Below are positions 25,638-34,140 of a DNA stretch of 64,000 bases, in pieces. How positions within the stretch are numbered: the first letter of the stretch is position 1; each line of letters begins with the position of its first letter. The position numbers were made by a program, and so were the translations under genes. The DNA is from Streptosporangiaceae bacterium. Its GTDB lineage: Bacteria > Actinomycetota > Actinomycetes > Streptosporangiales > Streptosporangiaceae. Where the stretch lies: the NCBI GenBank assembly GCA_025964715.1, contig JAOPYH010000385.1, positions 1 through 64,000 on the forward strand, given 5' to 3'. The notes beneath the pieces were generated by a model. That model ran no database searches. It saw only the letters and a program-made list of their open reading frames with translations, and was not told the DNA's origin.

Positions 25638-28100
25638 GTGACCATCGTTTCCGACCACCAGAGCAGGCCGGTCGCCCGCGTCGAGGACCCCGCGCTGCTG
25701 TGCGGACGGGGCCGGTTCCTCGACGACATGGATCCGCTGCCCGGCACCCTCACCGCGGCGGTGATCCGCAGCCCGCACCCGCACGCCCGGATCCGGGGCG
25801 TGAACCTCGAGCGGGCCCGAAGGCACCCGGGCGTCGCGGCGGTGATCGGCCCGGACGAGGTCCTCGAGGCGCTGCGTCCCTTCCCCCTGTCGCTCAAGAC
25901 CCCGATGCCCTACTACCCGACGGCCACGGACAAGGCCCGCTTCGTCGGCGAGCCGGTCGCGGTCGTCGTGGCGGCGGATCGCTACCTCGCCGAGGACGCC
26001 GCCGAGCTGGTGGAGATCGACTACGAGCCGCTCCCCGCCGTCGTGGACATCAGGAAGGCCCTGCGCGACGACGCGCCGTTGCTGCACGACGACGCCGGCA
26101 GCAACGTCGCGACCGACCGTACGTTCACCTTCGGCGACGTCGACCCGATCTTCGAGCGGGCCGACCACGTCGTCACCGGCGAGTACGACTTCCCGCGCTA
26201 TTCCTCGACGCCGATGGAGTGCTACTCCGTCATCGCCGAGTGGCAGGACGAGGTCGACGGCCCCGCGGTCAACGCCTGGGCCAACTTCCACGGCCCCTTC
26301 TCCATGGTGCAGGTGCTCGCCGGGGCCCTCGGTGTTCCGGTCTCCCGCATCCGGCTGCGGATCCCCGCCGACAACGGCGGGAGCTTCGGCATCAAGGCGG
26401 GGATCTATCCGTACGTGGCGCTGATGGCGCTCGCCAGCAAGCACGCCGGCCGGCCGGTCCGGTGGACCGAGGACCGGATCGAACATCTGCTGGCCAGTTC
26501 GGCCGGGGCCGACCGGGCCATGCGCTTCGAGGCGGCCGTACGGGCGGACGGCACCATCGAAGCCCTGCGCGCCGACCTCGTCGACAACGTCGGCGCCTAC
26601 CTGCGGCCCCCGGAGCCGAGCACGCTGTACCGGTGCTTCGGCAACATCACCGGGGCCTACAAGATCGACGCGGTGCACATCCGCTCCCGCGCGGTGGTCA
26701 CGAACAAGACGCCGACCGGCCTGAACCGCGGCTTCGGCGGACAGCAGCTCTACTTCGGCCTGGAACGCCTCATCGACAAGATCGCGGGCGTGTGCGACCT
26801 GGACCCGGTGGAGCTGCGGCGGCGCAACTTCGTGCAGGCCGGCGACTTCCCGTACGCCACCCCGACCGGGGGCATCTACGACTCCGGGGACTACCCGAAG
26901 GCCCTGGAGATGCTCCTGAACAGCGCCGAGTACGAGAAGCTGCGCGAGACGCAGCGCGAGGCCAGGGCGCGCGGCGAGTTCTTCGGCATCGGCGTCGCGA
27001 CGATCGTCGACCCGTCCGCCACCAACATCGGCTATGTCGGCCTGGCGACGCCCGCCGAGGACCGCAGGCCGGGCCGCGGCAAGTCCGGCTCGACCGAGCA
27101 CGTGCGGATCAGCGTGGACGTCAACGGCGTCGTCTCGGTGCTGCTCGGCACCGTCCCGCAGGGCCAGGGACACGCCACGGTCGCGCGGTCCGTCGTCGCC
27201 GATCAGCTCGGCCTGCCGCTGGAGCAGGTGCGGCCGGTGGTCGAGATGGACACCGCGACGACCCCGTGGACGGTCAGTTCGGGGAGCTATTCGTCCCGGT
27301 TCGCCCCGCTGCTGACCAGCGCCCTGGTGGAGGCCAGCGAGCGGCTGGCGGCCACCCTCCGGATGGCGGGCGCGACACTGCTCGGCGCCGCCCCCGAGGA
27401 CGTGGAGCTCGCGGAGGGGCAGGTGCGGGTTCGGGATGACCACGGCCGGGCCGTGGCCTTCCGGCACGCCGCCGGACTCGTCCACTGGGACCCCGGCTCA
27501 CTGCCGGCGGGCATGTCCGCACGGCTGTACGAAGAGGCCGCGTTCACCCCGCCGGAGGCCAAGGCCGCCAGCAGGACCGACCAGATCAACTCCAGCCTGT
27601 GCTACGGGTTCGTGGCCGAGCTCGTCGCCGTGCGGATCGACCGCGACACCCGGCAGCTCAGCATCGAGCAGGTGTGCTCGGTGCACGACGCCGGCACGAT
27701 CCTGAACGAGACCCTGCTGGAGGGCCAGGTCCACGGCGCGCTGGCGCACGCGATCGGCGGCGCGCTGTACGAGGAGCTGCGCTACTCCGAGACCGGCCAG
27801 CCGACGTCCGCGACCTTCATGGACTACCTGTGCCCGACCACGGCCGAGACGACCTACGAGCTGAAGAGCGAGCACCTGGAGACCCCATCACCGCTGACCA
27901 GGCTCGGCGCCAAGGGCTGCGGTGAAGGCAGCTGCATGAGCCTTCCCGTGGCCATCGCGAACGCGGTCGCCGACGCGCTCTCCCCGGCCGGGGTGGAGAT
28001 CACCACCCTGCCACTGCACGGCAACGTGCTCAATGAACTGCTGAACGGCAGCGGCCGTGACGCGGAGAACACTCAGGAAACCGAAAGGAACGACCGATAA
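25638..28100 (+). CDS. Molybdenum hydroxylase large (molybdopterin-binding) subunit, xanthine/aldehyde oxidase family
   Basis: An 820-aa catalytic subunit. Early ARVEDPALLCGRGRFLDDM is typical, as are GGSFGIKAGIYPYVALMALA near residue 250, NRGFGGQQLYFGLERL near 365, GQGHATVARSVVADQLG near 510 and KGCGEGSCMSLPVAIANAVA near 765, which holds the active-site Glu. The AYxCSFR loop of form I CO dehydrogenase is absent, so it is a form II-type hydroxylase and not a true CODH. GTG 25638 starts four bases after the ligase stop. The substrate is unknown, but the context suggests an acid or its CoA thioester. Confidence 0.92.
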   Translation: MTIVSDHQSRPVARVEDPALLCGRGRFLDDMDPLPGTLTAAVIRSPHPHARIRGVNLERARRHPGVAAVIGPDEVLEALRPFPLSLKTPMPYYPTATDKARFVGEPVAVVVAADRYLAEDAAELVEIDYEPLPAVVDIRKALRDDAPLLHDDAGSNVATDRTFTFGDVDPIFERADHVVTGEYDFPRYSSTPMECYSVIAEWQDEVDGPAVNAWANFHGPFSMVQVLAGALGVPVSRIRLRIPADNGGSFGIKAGIYPYVALMALASKHAGRPVRWTEDRIEHLLASSAGADRAMRFEAAVRADGTIEALRADLVDNVGAYLRPPEPSTLYRCFGNITGAYKIDAVHIRSRAVVTNKTPTGLNRGFGGQQLYFGLERLIDKIAGVCDLDPVELRRRNFVQAGDFPYATPTGGIYDSGDYPKALEMLLNSAEYEKLRETQREARARGEFFGIGVATIVDPSATNIGYVGLATPAEDRRPGRGKSGSTEHVRISVDVNGVVSVLLGTVPQGQGHATVARSVVADQLGLPLEQVRPVVEMDTATTPWTVSSGSYSSRFAPLLTSALVEASERLAATLRMAGATLLGAAPEDVELAEGQVRVRDDHGRAVAFRHAAGLVHWDPGSLPAGMSARLYEEAAFTPPEAKAASRTDQINSSLCYGFVAELVAVRIDRDTRQLSIEQVCSVHDAGTILNETLLEGQVHGALAHAIGGALYEELRYSETGQPTSATFMDYLCPTTAETTYELKSEHLETPSPLTRLGAKGCGEGSCMSLPVAIANAVADALSPAGVEITTLPLHGNVLNELLNGSGRDAENTQETERNDR

Positions 28101-28879
28101 TGCCCCTCACCGGAGGCGAGATCAGGCTCGACTACGGCCACGATGGCCGCGTCGCCTACCTGACCCTGGACCACGGCAAGTTCAACATCATCACCTGGGA
28201 GACCCGCCAGGTGATGGCCGACCGGTTCGCCGAGATCGACGCGGACAACAAGGTCCAGGTCGTGGTGATCAAGGGCGACGGCGAGCACTTCTCTTCGGGC
28301 GGTGACATCGCCGGCTTCATGGAGGTCGACCCGATCGACTTCACCGACCTCGGCCAGAATGTGACCGCTCCGTCGCGCAGCCCGAAGCCGGTCATCGCCG
28401 CCGTCGACGGCTACTGCTTCGGCGTGGGATTCGAGCTCGCGCTGTCGTCCGACATCCGGCTGGCCACTGAGCGAAGCGAGTTCGCGCTGCCCGAAATGCG
28501 CCTGGGCATGATCCCGGGCTCCGGTGGCACGCAGCGGCTGGCCCGCCTCATCGGGCTCTCCCGGGCGAAGTACCACGTGATGACGGCCTCCCGCATCAAG
28601 GCGCAGCAGGCTCTGGACTGGGGCCTGGTGGCCGGCCTGCAGCCGGACCGCGCCGCCCTCGACGCGGAGGTGGAGCGGGTCGTCACCACCCTGCTCGGCT
28701 TCTCCCCGCTCGCGGCGCGCACCGCCAAGGAGGTCCTGGACAAGGGCATCGACGCCCCGCTCTACTCCGGCATCGAGCTCGAGCGCAAGGCCTATTCGAT
28801 GCTGCGCTCCAGCAAGGACTTCGCGGAGGGCGTCGCCGCCTTCGGCGAGAAGCGCGCGCCGAAGTTCCAGGGCCGGTGA
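28100..28879 (+). CDS. Enoyl-CoA hydratase/isomerase (crotonase) family protein
   Basis: A 259-aa crotonase. The oxyanion-hole motifs are HFSSGGDIAGFMEVD near residue 64 and VDGYCFGVGFELALSSDIRL near 100. The catalytic region is ALPEMRLGMIPGSGGTQRLA near 130. Members add water to, or isomerise, enoyl-CoA thioesters. The ATG overlaps the Mo-hydroxylase stop (TAATG), so it is part of the same operon. Its location inside a Mo-hydroxylase operon implies that the pathway handles CoA esters. Confidence 0.92.
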   Translation: MPLTGGEIRLDYGHDGRVAYLTLDHGKFNIITWETRQVMADRFAEIDADNKVQVVVIKGDGEHFSSGGDIAGFMEVDPIDFTDLGQNVTAPSRSPKPVIAAVDGYCFGVGFELALSSDIRLATERSEFALPEMRLGMIPGSGGTQRLARLIGLSRAKYHVMTASRIKAQQALDWGLVAGLQPDRAALDAEVERVVTTLLGFSPLAARTAKEVLDKGIDAPLYSGIELERKAYSMLRSSKDFAEGVAAFGEKRAPKFQGR

Positions 28880-28886
28880 TCGAACC

Positions 28887-29792
28887 GTGAAAGCCGCACC
28901 GTTCGCCTACGTCCGCCCGTCGAGCCTCGCCGACGCCGTCGGCGAGCTCGCGAGCACCGACGGGGGTGGCAAGGTCATCGCCGGCGGGCAGTCGCTCACC
29001 CCGGTGCTGGCCATGCGGCTGGCTCGGCCGGACACCCTCGTCGACATCAACGCCGTCGAGGGGCTGGGTGAGCTGCGCGTCCGGGGCCAGGTCCTGGAGA
29101 TCGGCGCCACGGTCCGCCAGCGCAGGGTCGAGCGCGATCCGATCAGCAGGGGCGTGCCCCTGCTGGGCCTGGCGTTGCCCTGGGTCGGCCACCGCGAGCT
29201 GCGCAGCCGGGGCACCGTGTGCGGCAGCCTGGCGCACGCGGACCCGGCGGCCGAGCTGCCGGCCGTCGCCTGCTGCCTGGACGCGGTGATCACCGTGACC
29301 GGGCCGGGCGGCGCCCGGCGGGTTCCGGCCAGGAAGTTCTTCACCGGCGCGATGACCACTGCGCTCGGTCCGGACGACATCCTCACCGCGCTGGACCTGC
29401 CCGTGGCGGGCCGCGGTGAGGGCTTCGGGTTCGCGGAGATCGCGCGGCGGCACGGGGACTTCGCGCTGGCCGGGGTCGCGACCCACGTCCGGCTACGCGA
29501 GGGAGCCCCGGAGGCCACCGTGACCGCCTTCGGGGTGTCCGACCGGCCGGTGACGCGCGACGTCACCGCGGAGCTGACGGCCGCGCTCGATGGTTCCACC
29601 GAGACCGCTGAGCGGCTCGGCACGGTCCTGCCGGAGGCGATGTACGAGGCCGCCGAGCAGCTCGTCGACACCGACGGCGACGCACACGCTTCGAGGGACT
29701 ACCGCCGCCGGCTCTTCCGGGTGCTGGCCGGCCGTGAACTGGCAAAGGCATACGAGCGCGCTCGGCAGAGCGCCGACGAGGTGAGCACGTGA
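28887..29792 (+). CDS. Molybdenum hydroxylase FAD-binding (medium) subunit
   Basis: A 301-aa CoxM/CutM-like subunit. The FAD-binding motif is KVIAGGQSLTPVLAMRLARP near residue 30 and the second is LRSRGTVCGSLAHADPAAEL near residue 108. The C-terminal CO-dehydrogenase flavoprotein domain follows (ATVTAFGVSDRPVTRDVT). It passes electrons from the [2Fe-2S] subunit to an external acceptor. GTG 28887 begins seven bases after the crotonase stop, and its TGA overlaps the next start (GTGA). Confidence 0.92.
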   Translation: MKAAPFAYVRPSSLADAVGELASTDGGGKVIAGGQSLTPVLAMRLARPDTLVDINAVEGLGELRVRGQVLEIGATVRQRRVERDPISRGVPLLGLALPWVGHRELRSRGTVCGSLAHADPAAELPAVACCLDAVITVTGPGGARRVPARKFFTGAMTTALGPDDILTALDLPVAGRGEGFGFAEIARRHGDFALAGVATHVRLREGAPEATVTAFGVSDRPVTRDVTAELTAALDGSTETAERLGTVLPEAMYEAAEQLVDTDGDAHASRDYRRRLFRVLAGRELAKAYERARQSADEVST

Positions 29793-31114
29793 CCATGAGC
29801 GAGCAGGCACCGAGCCCGGTGCCGTCCAACGGCAAGGCCATCGCACCGCGCGAGCTGAGCACGCCCCGCCCGGTGAAGGCGGGAGCCGACGAGCCGATCG
29901 AGTCGCGGATGACCGTCAACGGAACCGAAGCGGTGCTGAGGCTGCCGGCGCGGGTGACCCTCGCCGACGCCTTGCGCGACCACCTCGGCCTCACCGGCAC
30001 GCATCTCGGCTGTGAGCACGGGGTCTGCGGGATGTGCACCGTGCTGGTCGACGGCCAGGCCGCCCGGGCGTGCCTGCTGTTCGCCTGCCAGCTCGACGGC
30101 GCCGACATCGTCACCGTCGAGGGACTCGGCCGGCCGGACAAGCTGCATCCGCTGCAGGAGGCGTTCGGCCGCAACCACGCGCTGCAGTGCGGCTTCTGCA
30201 CGCCCGGGTTCCTGATGAGCTCCTACGACCTGCTCAGCAACAAGCCCGAGGTGACCGACGAGGAGCTGCCCGAGGAGCTCTCCGGAGTGATCTGCAGGTG
30301 CACCGGCTATCGCAACATCCTCACCGCCGTCGCCGAGACCAGCCGGGACTATCCCGAGGGGGTCCCCGAGCCGGAGAACTGCACCCACCGTGCGCTCGTG
30401 GGCAGGTCCACCGGCCAGGGCGGCACGGCCTCGAACGCCTCGCCGGAACAGGCCGAGACGGCCGAGGAGTCGCCGAAGAACGCCGACATCGTGCTGCCGG
30501 TGGGTGAGCCCACCATCGCGGTACAGATCGACACCGAGATACAGGCTCCCGTGGACAAGGTCTGGCGGGTCTTCGACGACATCCACCTGCTGGCGCGTTG
30601 CCTGCCGGGTGCGGAGCTCACCCAGGAGCTCGGCCGGGACCGCTACGCGGGGCGGGCCCGGGTATCGGTCGGACCGATCAAGCTGTCCTTCAAGGGACTC
30701 GCGCACATAGCCGAGCACGACCGCGAGGCGGGCCGGATGCGCGTGGTGGCGGAGGGCCAGGACACCGGCGGGGCACGCACCCAGGCGGACATCACGCTGT
30801 CCATCGTGAGCACGGCCGGCGGGACGACGCTGCACGCCGATGCCAAGGTGTTCCTCACCGGCAGGATCGCGCAGTTCGGCCGGGCGCTCGCCGGCGACGT
30901 CAGCCGCAGGATGTTCGAGCAGTTCGCCGAGGCCGTGGCCGAGGCGGCCACTTCGGGCAACGCCCCGAGCGGCCCTGTGGCCGCGCCGAGTGCGATGCGG
31001 CTGCTCGGCGCCACGCTGCTCGACCGGATGCGGACCGCGTTGCGGCGCACTGGACGCCCCCGGGACGGCGGTGCCGCCGGTGGCCGCGGGCGCGGCCGCC
31101 GCGGGCCTCACTGA
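29789..31114 (+). CDS. Fused [2Fe-2S] small subunit (CoxS) and CoxG-like SRPBCC domain
   Basis: A 441-aa two-part protein. Residues about 40-115 are a plant-type [2Fe-2S] domain (HLGCEHGVCGMCTVLVDGQA). Residues 115-195 are the helical second-cluster domain (LQCGFCTPGFLMSSY and VICRCTGYRNIL). After a Glu/Ala-rich linker, residues about 237-385 form a CoxG/carbon-monoxide-dehydrogenase-subunit-G domain (IQAPVDKVWRVFDDIHLLAR, LPGAELTQ). The last 40 residues are Arg/Gly-rich. CoxG proteins aid membrane attachment or maturation of the hydroxylase; here the domain is fused to the small subunit. GTGA overlap with the FAD-subunit gene. Confidence 0.92.
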   Translation: MTMSEQAPSPVPSNGKAIAPRELSTPRPVKAGADEPIESRMTVNGTEAVLRLPARVTLADALRDHLGLTGTHLGCEHGVCGMCTVLVDGQAARACLLFACQLDGADIVTVEGLGRPDKLHPLQEAFGRNHALQCGFCTPGFLMSSYDLLSNKPEVTDEELPEELSGVICRCTGYRNILTAVAETSRDYPEGVPEPENCTHRALVGRSTGQGGTASNASPEQAETAEESPKNADIVLPVGEPTIAVQIDTEIQAPVDKVWRVFDDIHLLARCLPGAELTQELGRDRYAGRARVSVGPIKLSFKGLAHIAEHDREAGRMRVVAEGQDTGGARTQADITLSIVSTAGGTTLHADAKVFLTGRIAQFGRALAGDVSRRMFEQFAEAVAEAATSGNAPSGPVAAPSAMRLLGATLLDRMRTALRRTGRPRDGGAAGGRGRGRRGPH

Positions 31115-32172
31115 TCGGCGCTGGAACGGTCCGCGCGCTTGCTCGGCTGCACCCGCTTGGGCTCACCTGGCATCTTCGGATAGTTGGGCGGATAGGGCAT
31201 GTCGCCGAGCCCGTGGTCGGCCTCGTCCCGCTCGGCCATCTCGAGCAGCGGCTCGAGTGAGAACGCCTGGTCGTCGATCGCGGCGTGCACGTCGCCCAGT
31301 TCGGCGAACCGCGCCGGCATGGTCTGGACCGTGAAGTCGCCGGGGTCGACCCCCGGCAGCTCCTCCCAGGTCACCGGCGCGGAGACGGGCGCGTGCGGCC
31401 GCGGCCGGATGCTGTAGGCGGAGGCGATCGTGCGATCGCGCGCGTTCTGGTTGAAGTCGATGAAGACCTCCTCGCCGCGCTCCTCCTTCCACCACTTGGT
31501 GGTGACGAGGCCGGGGAGCCGGCGCTCGACCTCGCGGGCGAAGGCGAGCGCCGCCGCCCGTACCTGCGTGAAGGCCCACCTGGGCTCGATGCGCACATAG
31601 ATGTGCAGGCCACGGCTGCCCGAGGTCTTGACGAATCCGGTGTATCCGAGCTCGTCCAGCAGCTCCCGCACAGCGGTCAGGGCGACGTGCCTGGCCTCGT
31701 CGAAGCCGGTGCCGGGCTGCGGGTCGAGGTCGATCCGCAGCTCGTCGGGGTGGTCGACGTCGGCGCACCGGACCGGCCACGGGTGGAATGTGAGCGTGCC
31801 GAGATTGACCGCCCACAACACGGTGGCCAGCTCGGTGGGGCACACCTCGTCCGCGGAGCGGCCGCTCGGAAAGTCGATCCGGGCCGTCTTCACCCAGTCC
31901 GGCGCGGTCTTCGGAACGCGCTTCTGGTAGAACGCGTCGCCCTTGTTGTCGGCGCGCGTGGACAGTCTGGCCCCCTCGAAGACCCCGCCGGGCCAGCGCT
32001 CCAGCGTGGTCGGCCGGGAGCGCAGCGCCCGCAGGATCCCCTCTCCCACGGACAGGTAGTAGTCCACCAGGTCGTGCTTGGTGATCCCCCGCTCGGGGAA
32101 GTAGACCTTGTCCGGGTTGGTGACCTTGACCAGCCGGTCCCCCACCGGAATCTCAATGAACGGCGATGCCAT
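31108..32172 (-). CDS. ligD: LigD-type polymerase/primase domain protein (NHEJ)
   Basis: A 354-aa archaeo-eukaryotic-primase-like polymerase, the stand-alone form of the LigD polymerase domain. VTNPDKVYFPERGITKHDLV is near residue 18. The catalytic aspartates are in LRIDLDPQPGTGFDEARHVA near 147. KTSGSRGLHIYVRI is near 185 and FIDFNQNARDRTIASAYSIR near 240. In NHEJ such polymerases fill or extend broken ends, preferring ribonucleotides. ATG 32172 (MASPFIEIP) gives the normal N terminus. Its 3' end overlaps the CoxS-CoxG gene by seven bases. No Ku gene is in the window. Confidence 0.92.
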   Translation of the reverse strand: MASPFIEIPVGDRLVKVTNPDKVYFPERGITKHDLVDYYLSVGEGILRALRSRPTTLERWPGGVFEGARLSTRADNKGDAFYQKRVPKTAPDWVKTARIDFPSGRSADEVCPTELATVLWAVNLGTLTFHPWPVRCADVDHPDELRIDLDPQPGTGFDEARHVALTAVRELLDELGYTGFVKTSGSRGLHIYVRIEPRWAFTQVRAAALAFAREVERRLPGLVTTKWWKEERGEEVFIDFNQNARDRTIASAYSIRPRPHAPVSAPVTWEELPGVDPGDFTVQTMPARFAELGDVHAAIDDQAFSLEPLLEMAERDEADHGLGDMPYPPNYPKMPGEPKRVQPSKRADRSSADQ

Positions 32173-32251
32173 ACCGGCACCGTAACCCACGCCTCCGGCT
32201 GCCGCCGGGCCGCGCGAGGGTCACGTGTGAACAGCGGGTACGGTCGTGTAC

Positions 32252-32653
32252 ATGGAAAAGGTGCGCAAGAGCGAGGCGGAATGGCGTGCCGAGCTGAGCC
32301 CGCAGGAGTACCAGGTGCTCCGCGAAGCGGGCACGGAACGGCCGTTCACCGGTGAGTACAACGACACCAAGACCGTCGGCGTGTACCGATGCCGCGGTTG
32401 CGGCACGGAGCTGTTCCGGTCGCAGACCAAGTTCGAGTCGCACTGCGGCTGGCCGAGCTTCTACGCCCCGTCGGAGTCCGACGCGGTCACCCTCATCGAG
32501 GACAGCTCACTCGGGATGACGCGTACAGAGGTCAGGTGTGCGAGCTGCGACTCCCACCTCGGCCACGTCTTCCGCGGCGAGGGCTATCCGAACCCCACCG
32601 ACGACCGGTTCTGCATCAACAGCGTGTCGCTCACGCTCGAACCTGGCGAGTGA
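32252..32653 (+). CDS. msrB: Peptide-methionine (R)-S-oxide reductase MsrB
   Basis: A 133-aa enzyme that repairs methionine-R-sulfoxide. The zinc site is CRGCG near residue 46 and [12 protein letters not shown] near 95. CGWPSFYAP is near 66 and the catalytic cysteine is in [11 protein letters not shown] near 118. Length is complete. ATG 32252 is chosen; an in-frame GTG lies two codons upstream. Neither has a clear Shine-Dalgarno, so the transcript may be leaderless. It is divergent from the LigD-type gene with about 80 bp between starts. Confidence 0.95.
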   Translation: MEKVRKSEAEWRAELSPQEYQVLREAGTERPFTGEYNDTKTVGVYRCRGCGTELFRSQTKFESHCGWPSFYAPSESDAVTLIEDSSLGMTRTEVRCASCDSHLGHVFRGEGYPNPTDDRFCINSVSLTLEPGE

Positions 32654-32663
32654 CTCAGCTGAC

Positions 32664-33290
32664 TCAGCGGGTCCGGCCGACCGTGCAGTCGTCCTTGGTG
32701 TCCTGCTTGTTCGCGATGACCACGTTGCCGTTGTCACTCTTCTTCGCGTGAATGAAGACGACCGGGTCCTTGCTGCCGCGCTGCTGCGCGAGGTACTCGG
32801 CCGTCCACTCGCAGAGCGAGATGGCCTGCTGGGAGTTCTCGTCGCTCTCCGGCAGGTCGGTGTAGACCCGCAGGTAGTTGCCGCTCTGCACGACCTTCTG
32901 CACATGCCCCGCCACCTTCTCGGCGGGATCCTTCTGCCGGAGGTAGGCGACCGCCTGCGGCCCCACGTCGTCGCCGGCGATGGGGCTGGGTGTTCCCCCG
33001 CCCATCGGATGGGCCACGCCGGCCGCGCCCGCGGAGTGGGCCGAGGACCGCGCCGAGGAGGACGCCCCGGCCGTGGTGGCCGTAGGGGACGTGCCGGATC
33101 CAGCCATGGACAGGCCTGCCACCGCTGCTGCACCGAGCAGCACGGCCGCGCCCGTGCCCGTCCACGCCACGACGATCTTGCGCCGGTTCCGCTCGGCCAT
33201 GACCGTCCGAAGCCTGCGGTCGCACGCCTGGCTGAAGACGGATGGCGGCTTGGCATGCCGACCCCTCGCATGCCGTGGCGCCTCGGTCAC
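32664..33290 (-). CDS. Hypothetical membrane-anchored protein
   Basis: A 208-aa protein of unknown function. Residues about 1-40 are basic and probably cytoplasmic. A single membrane anchor (IVVAWTGTGAAVLLGAAAVA) is near residue 45. A Ser/Ala/Thr-rich linker of about 45 residues follows, then an extracellular domain of about 100 residues (GPQAVAYLRQKDPAEKVAGH; LRVYTDLPESDENSQQA). GTG 33290 is chosen because GGGGAGGG lies three bases upstream; longer upstream frames lack this. Two cysteines in the C-terminal domain could form a disulfide. Confidence 0.75.
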   Translation of the reverse strand: MTEAPRHARGRHAKPPSVFSQACDRRLRTVMAERNRRKIVVAWTGTGAAVLLGAAAVAGLSMAGSGTSPTATTAGASSSARSSAHSAGAAGVAHPMGGGTPSPIAGDDVGPQAVAYLRQKDPAEKVAGHVQKVVQSGNYLRVYTDLPESDENSQQAISLCEWTAEYLAQQRGSKDPVVFIHAKKSDNGNVVIANKQDTKDDCTVGRTR

Positions 33291-33441
33291 TTTCCCTCCC
33301 CTTCGGACTCCGTCCACGCTGCGAACGGGCCACCCGTGGCGACACCCCGCGCAGGCGTCGTCCCGAGAGCGAACTCTACTTTGGGAAGCGCCGTGACTTG
33401 CCGGATACCGTCCGAAATAGCCCCTGCGAGTTAGCTCGCCG

Positions 33442-34140
33442 TTACGGCAGACCCGCGACCAGCTCGGCGACGGGCTTGCGAAGCCCGGTGTAGAACGGGA
33501 TCTCCTCGCGTACGTGCATCCGCGCCCGCGAGCCGCGCAGGTGGCGCATGAGGTCGACGATCCGGTGCAGCTCGTCGCCCTCGAAGGCAAGCATCCACTC
33601 ATAGTCGTTGAGCGCGAAGGAGGCCACCGTGTTGGCCCGCACGTCCGGGTAGTCGCGGGCCATCATGCCGTGCTCGGACAGCATGGCGCGCCGCTCCTCG
33701 TCGGAGAGCAGATACCACTCGTAGGACCGGACGAACGGGTAGACGCAGACGTACGGCCGGGGCTTCTCGTCCGCGAGGAAGGCCGGGATGTGGCTCTTGT
33801 TGAACTCGGCGGGCCGGTGCAGCGCCATCGCCGACCAGACCGGCTCGGAGGCACGGCCGAGGGCCGTGCGGCGGAACCGGCTGTAGATCTCCTGCAGGTC
33901 GTCGGAGCTGGGGGCGTGCCACCAGAACATGTAGTCGGCGTCGGCCCGGAACCCGGCGACGTCGTACAGGCCGCGGGTGGTGACGTCCTTCTGGGCCGCC
34001 TGCTGCAGCAGGTCCTCGACCTCGCCGGCCACCACGTCCCCCACGAGACTACCCAGGGTCCTCACCCGGAAGACCGACCACATCGTGTAGCGGATCTTGT
34101 CGTTGAGGTCGCGTGCCTTCGGCTTCTCCGTCGCTGCCAT
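33442..34140 (-). CDS. hemQ: Coproheme decarboxylase (HemQ/ChdC), chlorite-dismutase family
   Basis: A 232-aa protein that decarboxylates coproheme III to protoheme in the coproporphyrin-dependent pathway of Gram-positive bacteria. The substrate-side Tyr is in [20 protein letters not shown] near residue 135, and the proximal heme His is in [20 protein letters not shown] near 155. [20 protein letters not shown] and [13 protein letters not shown] complete the family core. It is the last gene of a run with hemG just upstream and overlaps the hemG 3' end by 92 bp. ATG 34140 has GGAG nine bases upstream; ATG 34155 is an alternative. Confidence 0.93.
   Translation of the reverse strand: MAATEKPKARDLNDKIRYTMWSVFRVRTLGSLVGDVVAGEVEDLLQQAAQKDVTTRGLYDVAGFRADADYMFWWHAPSSDDLQEIYSRFRRTALGRASEPVWSAMALHRPAEFNKSHIPAFLADEKPRPYVCVYPFVRSYEWYLLSDEERRAMLSEHGMMARDYPDVRANTVASFALNDYEWMLAFEGDELHRIVDLMRHLRGSRARMHVREEIPFYTGLRKPVAELVAGLP

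Noticed and set aside
25638..28100. A CO dehydrogenase (form I CoxL) reading of the large subunit
   Set aside because: The AYxCSFR active-site loop that defines form I is missing. The sequence has NRGFGGQ at that place and the neighbours are CoA-ester enzymes.
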